Shown here piece by piece: positions 55,817 to 60,828 of a DNA stretch of 60,828 bases. The DNA is taken from contig JAUXPH010000054.1 of assembly GCA_030683995.1 (NCBI GenBank), positions 1 to 60,828 of the forward strand, read 5' to 3'. This DNA is from Lutibacter sp. Lineage in GTDB: Bacteria; Bacteroidota; Bacteroidia; Flavobacteriales; Flavobacteriaceae. Positions within the stretch are counted from its first letter, which is position 1, and the number at the start of each line of letters is the position of its first letter. Made by a program: the position numbers and the translations under genes. Below the pieces are notes generated by a model that saw only the letters and a program-made list of their open reading frames with translations, was not told the DNA's origin and ran no database searches.

Positions 55817-56188
55817 CTATTTAATAAATTCTATGGTAAATGGGTACTGGTAATATTCCCCATGAGTTGCTTTTATGCTGGCCGAAATAGCCGAAGCTAT
55901 AATCAGTATTATTATAGGAATAATACCTAATATAACAGCTATCAATCCCAATCCCAGCGTAAATATTGTAATCGGTATAATTAACAAGGCCAATAAAAAA
56001 CTGTAAAGAATCAGGCTCAGCTGAAAATTAACGACTGCTTTTCCGTGATTATCGATATAAGCACTTTCGTTTTTTTTGGCGATCCATAATACCAGCGGCG
56101 CAATCACATTTCCAAATGGAAAAATCCATCCTGCAAAACTGCTTAAGTGCGTAATGGAACTGTAATTTTTATCATTTTGCGTGATCAT
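55817..56188 (-). CDS. DUF4870 (Tic20-like) membrane protein
   Basis: A 123-residue protein with three or four hydrophobic segments. ITHLSSFAGWIFPFGNVIAPLVLWIAKKNESAYIDNHGKAVVNFQLS is the signature of DUF4870/Tic20-like small membrane proteins. It ends in a soluble KATHGEYYQYPFTIEFIK tail. It is the first gene of the PadR-PspC operon, 18 bases before padR. Function is unknown, and its context suggests envelope stress. Confidence 0.9.
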   Translation of the reverse strand: MITQNDKNYSSITHLSSFAGWIFPFGNVIAPLVLWIAKKNESAYIDNHGKAVVNFQLSLILYSFLLALLIIPITIFTLGLGLIAVILGIIPIIILIIASAISASIKATHGEYYQYPFTIEFIK

Positions 56189-56213
56189 AATTTATGTTTT
56201 ATAATTTCTTAAA

Positions 56214-56246
56214 CAAAGATATGAATTTTATATAGTATTATGCAAA
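56214..56246 (-). promoter_or_regulatory. Promoter of the DUF4870-PadR-PspC-DUF2807 operon
   Basis: On the minus strand, TTTG (plus CAAA at 56243-56246) is followed after 21 bases by TATCTTTG (plus CAAAGATA at 56214-56221), a good Bacteroidota promoter ~25 bases before the ATG. Confidence 0.7.
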
Positions 56247-56257
56247 ACATAGTACTA
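56233..56257. promoter_or_regulatory. 25-bp palindrome, probable PadR operator
   Basis: TAGTATTAT-GCAAAAC-ATAGTACTA: the two 9-base arms match with one mismatch, and the central spacer holds the -33 element of the operon promoter. PadR-family operators are palindromes of similar span lying over promoters, so binding here would block the polymerase. Confidence 0.6.
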
Positions 56258-56341
56258 CATTTTAACATATAATTAACATATTTATTTTAATTATAATGAA
56301 AATTATATGATTAAGAAATTAACATTTGGTTTAAAATTTCA

Positions 56342-56349
56342 TATATTTG
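56342..56349 (+). promoter_or_regulatory. Putative -7 box for the histidine kinase gene
   Basis: TATATTTG is an exact -7 match, with TTTG at 56325-56328 only 13 bases upstream, shorter than standard. A nine-codon frame (56364-56393; MKYFKLKMR) follows, and its TGA overlaps the kinase ATG. Confidence 0.45.
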
Positions 56350-56389
56350 AAGGTATTTTAGCTATGAAATACTTTAAATTGAAAATGAG

Positions 56390-58465
56390 ATGAGAAAAAT
56401 TGCTATACAAGAAATAGGAATAGAAGAAGTAAATTACCTGTCCAATAAGGAGGAAAGAATGATAATGAATCTAAATGAGCATGAATTATTGATTGAAAAA
56501 CTTAAAAAAGTTGAGGAGAAATACCAAGACTTGTTCAATAATTCTATTGACGGAATCTACAAAAGCACTGAAGAAGGCAAATTTATTGAAGTTAATGCTT
56601 CGTTGGTTAAAATGCTGGGTTATGATTCTGCGGAAGAATTGTTGAATATTGACATTAATTCAGAACTTTATTTTGATGTTTCCGAGAGGGAACAACAAAT
56701 GAGTGTTGTACTTTCCTCTTTTAGAAAAAGTGATTTTTACCGCTTACGTAAAAAAGACGGCACTGAAATTTGGGTGGAAGATCACGGCAGGAATGTGTTT
56801 GATGCCGATGGAAAGGTTCTTTATTACGACGGAATATTAAGAGACGTTTCAGAGAAAAAGAAACATGATGATGTGTTGGATGTGCTGCTTAAAATTTCAA
56901 AAAAAGGTTATGCTGCTTCAAGTTTAAGAGAGTTTGTTCAATACATTCAATTGAAATTGGGGCGCATTATTGATACCAGCAATTTTTACATTGCATTTAT
57001 CAATAGGGAAAAACAAACCATAAATATTCCCTTTATTATTGGAGAAGAATCTGATGAAGAATTTCCTGCGGAAAAATCAATGACAGCTCACTTGATAAAT
57101 TCCAATAAGCCAATATTTATCCATACCGATGGGATTAAAGAATTACTGCAGCAAGGTACAATTAAACAAATAGGACCTCTTTCAAAAGTATGGCTTGGCG
57201 TTCCGTTACGGGTTAATGATGAGGCTATTGGCGCCATTGTTGTTCAAAGTTACGACAATGAAGATGCCTTTAAGGAAAGCGATATTGAATTGCTGGAGTT
57301 TGTGGCGTCACACATCAGTTTGGCCATTCAACGCAAAAAAATTTATCAGGAAACGCTCATATCAAAACAAATTTTAAGAAATGTGCTCGACAATATTCCA
57401 ATCAATGTTTTTTGGAAAGATACGGCTTCTAATTTTTTGGGAGTCAACACTAATTCTTTAAAAGAAATGGCATTGGAGCACGAAAGCGAAGTTATTGGCA
57501 AGAGTGATTTTGATTTTTACAACAAAAATGATGCTAAAAAATATAAGGCCGATGAAGAGGCTATTATGTTAAGTGGCAAACCTAAATTAAATTATCAGGA
57601 ATCTCACATTAAAAATGGTGAAAAAAGATGTTATGTTACCAATAAAATACCTTTTTTTGATGAGAATAAAAAGGTAATTGGCCTTGTAGGAACTTCTGAA
57701 GATATTTCCGAACGAAAAAGAATTCATATGGAACTGGAGAAATTATCGGGGGAATTAAAACTTCAGAATGAATCAAAGAACAAATTTTTTTCCATTATAT
57801 CACACGATTTAATCAATCCTATTTCTGGAATCATTGGGTTTTCTGAACTGTTGAAAGAAAATTCAACAGAATTACCGCCTGAAAAAATCAAATCATTTGC
57901 AACCATTATTAACAAGTCTGCCAATTTTACCCTGGCCTTGCTCCATGATTTATTGGAATGGTCCCGAGTTCAAATCGGCAGTATAGAACCTAACTTTGAA
58001 AGCTTTAATTTAAGTGATTTGTTGGCGCATAATATAGCTGGTGTAAGTCCGCTTGTTTCTTCTAAAAAAATTGTTTTAACAGCGAATTTTCATAAAAATT
58101 TAATAGTTTTGGCCGATAAAAAGATGGTTTCTACCATCATAAGAAATTTATTGTCAAACGCCATAAAATTTACTTCAAAAGGCGGAATAATTACAATTTC
58201 TTCAAAAGAGATTATGCTGAATAACAAGAAAATAATAGAAACAACAATCTCCGATACCGGGATTGGAATGAGTGCGGAAAAGATGAAGAATCTCTTCAAA
58301 ATTGAAAAGAATTACAGATCTGCCGGAACTGACGAAGAAGCAGGTAGCGGTTTGGGCTTGGTGCTCTGCAATGAGTTTATTGAAAAAAATAAAGGCACTA
58401 TTAAAGTGATCAGCGAAGAAAATATAGGAACCAGTTTTATATTTACGCTAAAAGCGTCTTCTTAA
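56390..58465 (+). CDS. PAS-GAF-PAS sensor histidine kinase
   Basis: The 691-residue kinase has a PAS domain at ~45-155 (LFNNSIDGIYKSTEEGKFIEVNASLVKML), a GAF domain at ~165-315 (VWLGVPLRVNDEAIGAIVVQSY) and a second PAS at ~330-440 (PINVFWKDTASNFLGVN, GTSEDISERKRI). HisKA follows at ~460-530 with His472 in FFSIISHDLINPISG, then HATPase (NLLSNAIKFTSKGG, DTGIGM, GSGLGLVLC). It has no membrane segments or periplasmic domain, so it is a cytosolic sensor of redox, light or a small ligand. No response regulator is adjacent. The start could also be an internal Met at residue 24 or 26, just before a coiled-coil linker. It stands as a single gene. Confidence 0.92.
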   Translation: MRKIAIQEIGIEEVNYLSNKEERMIMNLNEHELLIEKLKKVEEKYQDLFNNSIDGIYKSTEEGKFIEVNASLVKMLGYDSAEELLNIDINSELYFDVSEREQQMSVVLSSFRKSDFYRLRKKDGTEIWVEDHGRNVFDADGKVLYYDGILRDVSEKKKHDDVLDVLLKISKKGYAASSLREFVQYIQLKLGRIIDTSNFYIAFINREKQTINIPFIIGEESDEEFPAEKSMTAHLINSNKPIFIHTDGIKELLQQGTIKQIGPLSKVWLGVPLRVNDEAIGAIVVQSYDNEDAFKESDIELLEFVASHISLAIQRKKIYQETLISKQILRNVLDNIPINVFWKDTASNFLGVNTNSLKEMALEHESEVIGKSDFDFYNKNDAKKYKADEEAIMLSGKPKLNYQESHIKNGEKRCYVTNKIPFFDENKKVIGLVGTSEDISERKRIHMELEKLSGELKLQNESKNKFFSIISHDLINPISGIIGFSELLKENSTELPPEKIKSFATIINKSANFTLALLHDLLEWSRVQIGSIEPNFESFNLSDLLAHNIAGVSPLVSSKKIVLTANFHKNLIVLADKKMVSTIIRNLLSNAIKFTSKGGIITISSKEIMLNNKKIIETTISDTGIGMSAEKMKNLFKIEKNYRSAGTDEEAGSGLGLVLCNEFIEKNKGTIKVISEENIGTSFIFTLKASS

Positions 58466-58532
58466 AAAATTTACATACGGATATAAAATTTAAATCGGCC
58501 TATTTTTTATAAATTGCCGAAAATTAAAATGT

Positions 58533-58994
58533 ATGAGCGTTACTGTAAAACAAATGAATCGTTTTCTGATTTTTAAATTGCCTTCGGCTTATTTATGCGG
58601 CGTTCGATTAAAAGAATTGAATGATTCAAAAACCATTGTTACCGTAACCCATAGGTGGATCAACCAAAACCCCTTCAATTCTATTTATTTTGCCGTACAA
58701 TCTATGGCCGCCGAGTTGACCACAGGCGCTTTGGTAATTAAAAAAATTAAAGAAAGCGGCAAACAAATTTCTATGTTGGTGACCAATCACAACGGCACTT
58801 TCACAAAAAAGGCCGTTGGAAAAATAATATTTACTTGTGCCGATGGGCATTTGCTTGATGAAGCTTTAAGCAGAACCATTGAAACCGGGGAAGGACAAAC
58901 CATTTTGATGAAATCGGTTGGCATAAACGAAAAAGGAGAACAAGTTTCAGCCTATGAATTTGAATGGAGCGTAAAGTTAAAATCGAAGAAATAA
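58533..58994 (+). CDS. DUF4442 hot-dog-fold protein (thioesterase-like)
   Basis: This 153-residue protein fits DUF4442, a family with the hot-dog fold related to PaaI/YiiD-type thioesterases. Visible features are the HRWINQNPFNSIYFAVQSMAAELTTGAL helix-and-strand block, in which Asn/Ser and the long central helix are conserved, and the C-terminal strand VSAYEFEWSVKLK. Substrate and activity are unproven; a role in acyl-CoA or fatty-acyl thioester hydrolysis is only inferred from the fold. It lies 67 bases after the histidine kinase gene and could share its transcript. Confidence 0.8.
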   Translation: MSVTVKQMNRFLIFKLPSAYLCGVRLKELNDSKTIVTVTHRWINQNPFNSIYFAVQSMAAELTTGALVIKKIKESGKQISMLVTNHNGTFTKKAVGKIIFTCADGHLLDEALSRTIETGEGQTILMKSVGINEKGEQVSAYEFEWSVKLKSKK

Positions 58995-59293
58995 ATATAA
59001 AAATCAAATTATTTTAACGGATTAGTGCATAGAGTTTGGTCGGCGGCAGGTTAATTGGGTTTTCTGTCGAAATTCTCATTTTTAACCGCAATCCCGATAG
59101 CTATCGGGACGCTAAGTTTTTTCGCTAAGAGCGCTAAAAGCTCAGTTTTCAAAACCTATAATTTGCATCCTTTGCGGTTTTCCTTGCGTTCGTTGCGGTT
59201 AAAAGAAATTTTAAATAATCTGACATAGCTATTTTTTTAACTTTAAGTACTCCAAACTTTAGGCACTCTAAGTACTGATTAATTACAAATTGT
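58995..59293. repeat. Intergenic region with CCCGATAGCTATCGGG palindrome and rearranged repeat units
   Basis: The 16-bp perfect palindrome at 59093-59108 shares its 14-bp core with 13409-13422. After it come GCTAAG-TTTTTTCGCTAAGAGCGCTAAAAGCT and TTTGCGGTTTTCCTTGCGTTCGTTGCGGTTAAA, short related pieces of a dispersed flavobacterial repeat. No gene is present; the kinase/DUF4442 and sigma operons converge here, but no clear T-run terminator was found. Confidence 0.6.
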
Positions 59294-59932
59294 TTAAACC
59301 GCCATTGATTCCAATTCTTTAAAATTTCTGTTTAATTTTTTTAGTAAAATTCCATAAATAATACGGTAATAAGCCCATATAATGGCGCACATTGCCAACA
59401 AAACAACAATTTGAACCACAATCATAATGCCCAGAAATTTATCGCTGTCCAAAGTGGCGTTTTTCGGCATCATATTTTCTATCAAAATATCGGGATGCGA
59501 AAAAATCACAACATTCAAAATAATAGAGATCAATACATATAAAATTATATTGTAATACACATAATAATTAACCGTTTTGCGGGTTTTTAATATATTTTTC
59601 ATCAACAAACCGGTATTGTCCACCACTGATATTGTTTTGTAATTTTTATAAAACAGATAAATAAAGAAAAACACCACGATATAGTGCAAACCTTGGGCAA
59701 TAAACAGAAAGGTATTTAAATTAAATTTTTCATAAATCGCAAAAGTGCTTTCAGGAATCATAAGCGTTATCAGTCCCCAAAACAAAAATTCGGCGATGCA
59801 AATAATAAAAATCCACTTTACAATGGATGATGATTTTTTATGGATCATCTTATAAATTTCGTTATAAGATAATTTTGGAAAATCGGCTCCCTGCTTCTTC
59901 CAATCCTTTTTTAAGAATTCTAATTCGTCCAT
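59294..59932 (-). CDS. Four-helix membrane protein paired with an ECF sigma factor
   Basis: The 212-residue protein has a short cytoplasmic N-terminus (MDELEFLKKDWKKQGADFPK) and four hydrophobic segments at ~38-62, ~70-95, ~122-145 and ~168-195. It starts 3 bases after the sigma gene, so the two are translated together. Such tightly paired membrane proteins often serve as anti-sigma factors, but no zinc anti-sigma motif (HxxxCxxC) or FecR domain is visible, so the role is inferred from context alone. The N-terminal segment resembles one found in many Flavobacteriia proteins encoded after sigma-70 genes. Confidence 0.7.
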   Translation of the reverse strand: MDELEFLKKDWKKQGADFPKLSYNEIYKMIHKKSSSIVKWIFIICIAEFLFWGLITLMIPESTFAIYEKFNLNTFLFIAQGLHYIVVFFFIYLFYKNYKTISVVDNTGLLMKNILKTRKTVNYYVYYNIILYVLISIILNVVIFSHPDILIENMMPKNATLDSDKFLGIMIVVQIVVLLAMCAIIWAYYRIIYGILLKKLNRNFKELESMAV

Positions 59933-59935
59933 CGT

Positions 59936-60430
59936 CTAAGGGTTTAAAATTGTTTTTAAACGCGTTTTAATTCTGTTCATCCGCACACGTGCATTTACCT
60001 CCGTAATACCCATTGTTTCGGCTATTTCCTTATAATTTACATCTTCCAAATACAAAAAAATCAATGCTTTGTCAATATCATTTAATTGTTGAATCGCTTT
60101 ATACATCAATTTTAATTGCTCTTCCTCGGTGTCATCATAACTTGTTGATTCAATCCGGTATAAAACCGAGTCAAAGTCCTGTGTCACAATGCTTCGCTTC
60201 GATTTTCGGTACAAAGTTATGGCGGTATTCAGCCCAATTCTGTACATCCAAGTGCTCAGTTTGGATTCTCCCCTAAATTTCGGGTACGCTTTCCAAAGCT
60301 GAATGGCAATTTCCTGAAACAAATCGTTGTGTGCGTCCTGATTAGAAGTGTAAATTCTGCATACTTTATGAATGATATTTTGATTTTGCTCAAATTCAAC
60401 AATAAATTTATGCTCAATTTCTTTATTCAC
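59936..60430 (-). CDS. ECF-type RNA polymerase sigma factor
   Basis: The protein has 164 residues. Region 2 lies at ~15-85 (NQDAHNDLFQEIAIQLWKAYPKFRGESKLSTWMYRIGLNTAI) and region 4 at ~105-160 (AIQQLNDIDKALIFLYLEDVNYKEIAETMGITEVNARVRMNRIKTRLK). No region 3 or 1.1 is present, so it is a group 4 (ECF) factor. The start is GTG at 60430, supported by the conserved N-terminus and by a promoter at the right distance. The membrane protein encoded 3 bases downstream is its likely regulator. Confidence 0.93.
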   Translation of the reverse strand: MNKEIEHKFIVEFEQNQNIIHKVCRIYTSNQDAHNDLFQEIAIQLWKAYPKFRGESKLSTWMYRIGLNTAITLYRKSKRSIVTQDFDSVLYRIESTSYDDTEEEQLKLMYKAIQQLNDIDKALIFLYLEDVNYKEIAETMGITEVNARVRMNRIKTRLKTILNP

Positions 60431-60481
60431 AGGTTCTAATTATTTAGCAATTAATAAGTGTATGTTTAGGGTAATTTGTTA

Positions 60482-60513
60482 CAAGATTACGCAAGAAATA
60501 AAGAAGATGCCAA
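60482..60513 (-). promoter_or_regulatory. Putative promoter of the sigma-factor operon
   Basis: On the minus strand TTG (plus CAA at 60511-60513) and TAATCTTG (plus CAAGATTA at 60482-60489; one mismatch to TAnnTTTG) are 21 bases apart, ~50 bases before the GTG start. Confidence 0.5.
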
Positions 60514-60540
60514 TTTAAAGCAAATTTATTTTGGGTTTAC

Positions 60541-60748
60541 CCTGAGCGGAGTCGAAGGGCAATCCCTAACGCAAATAGAATTAAGATTTTAGATTTTAGA
60601 TTTACGAATGTTGAATTTTGCTTTCAGATTTTAGCTTTAACTTTCTACTTTCTACTTCCGTCTTCGGTCTTCCGTCTTCGGTTTCCGACTTCCGTCTTCG
60701 GTATCCTATGATTAAACCAAATTTTTTGGTATAAATTTTTACTATTTT
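60541..60748. repeat. Terminal intergenic region with dispersed and simple repeats
   Basis: CCTGAGCGGAGTCGAAGGG (60541-60559) is an exact copy of 4362-4380. From ~60645 to 60712 the DNA is a degenerate array of ACTTCCGTCTTCGGT / CTTCCGTCTTCGGTTTCCG units. No gene is present. Confidence 0.65.
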
Positions 60749-60828
60749 TCAAGCTGCATATTTCATTGTATCCACATATGGAGTTCCTCGTTGAACTACA
60801 GCAAAAGCCCTTCCTAATAATTTATTTC
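60749..60828 (-). pseudogene. C-terminal end of a transposase, cut by the window edge
   Basis: The minus strand ends in a frame NKLLGRAFAVVQRGTPYVDT then MKYAA and a stop. The KLL-AFAVVxxGTPY pattern resembles the last residues of IS110-type transposases in Bacteroidota. Only 25 codons are visible, so completeness cannot be judged and the family is tentative. Confidence 0.35.

Overview
The window is a stretch of a low-GC genome from the phylum Bacteroidota, most likely family Flavobacteriaceae. Three things point there: promoters of the TTTG-N19-21-TAnnTTTG type, start codons preceded by A/T-rich sequence without Shine-Dalgarno motifs, and typical gene families (two SusC/SusD pairs, PspC/PadR operon, DUF438, CtlX, RecQ with a C-terminal HTH). 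No tRNA, rRNA or CRISPR array was seen.

Layout. (1) 1-2.3 kb: a nitric-oxide-stress remnant made of a 5'-truncated NorD VWA domain, a stand-alone ScdA_N (RIC-type) protein and a hemerythrin-like/PAS protein. (2) 2.3-9 kb, mostly minus strand: a secreted CocE-type hydrolase, a TonB-dependent receptor with a PQQ-type sugar dehydrogenase directly upstream of it, and a DUF423 membrane protein. (3) 9-15.8 kb: asnB, recQ, an Lrp/AsnC regulator, a small helical protein, the rRNA/tRNA 2'-O-methyltransferase rlmB and a truncated IS1182-like transposase. (4) 15.9-26.6 kb: two adjacent minus-strand SusC/SusD polysaccharide- or peptide-uptake operons, one with an extra surface lipoprotein. (5) 27.2-44.3 kb: the str-S10-spc-alpha ribosomal superoperon (rpsL to rplQ, with fusA, secY, infA and rpoA), driven by a near-perfect Bacteroidota promoter. 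It is interrupted by a terminator-like hairpin between rpsJ and rplC and by a structured leader in front of rpsD. (6) 44.3-50.8 kb: carA, eno, gltA, a DDAH-like guanidino hydrolase, ctlX and an Rrf2 regulator, with clear terminators after most units. (7) 50.8-56.2 kb, minus strand: a 602-residue protein of unknown function with six cysteines, then an operon of DUF4870, PadR, PspC and DUF2807 (GIN-domain) genes whose promoter overlaps a 25-bp palindrome that is probably the PadR operator. (8) 56.4-60.8 kb: a PAS-GAF-PAS histidine kinase, a hot-dog-fold DUF4442 protein, an ECF sigma factor with its membrane partner, and the last residues of a transposase.

Intergenic DNA is rich in dispersed elements: a repeat around an AGCCCC-(A/T)TC-GGGGCGACCTG core, a GAGCG(G/T)AGTCGAA family, a CCGATAGCTATCGG palindrome, a 132-bp element with perfect 17-bp terminal inverted repeats, and an 88-bp tandem duplication in the leader of the PQQ-enzyme gene. 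I did not find an unmistakable new defence or mobile system. The most worthwhile leads are the uncharacterised 602-residue protein, the PQQ enzyme/TonB receptor pair with its duplicated leader, the PadR operator, the S4 leader and the rpsJ-rplC interruption.
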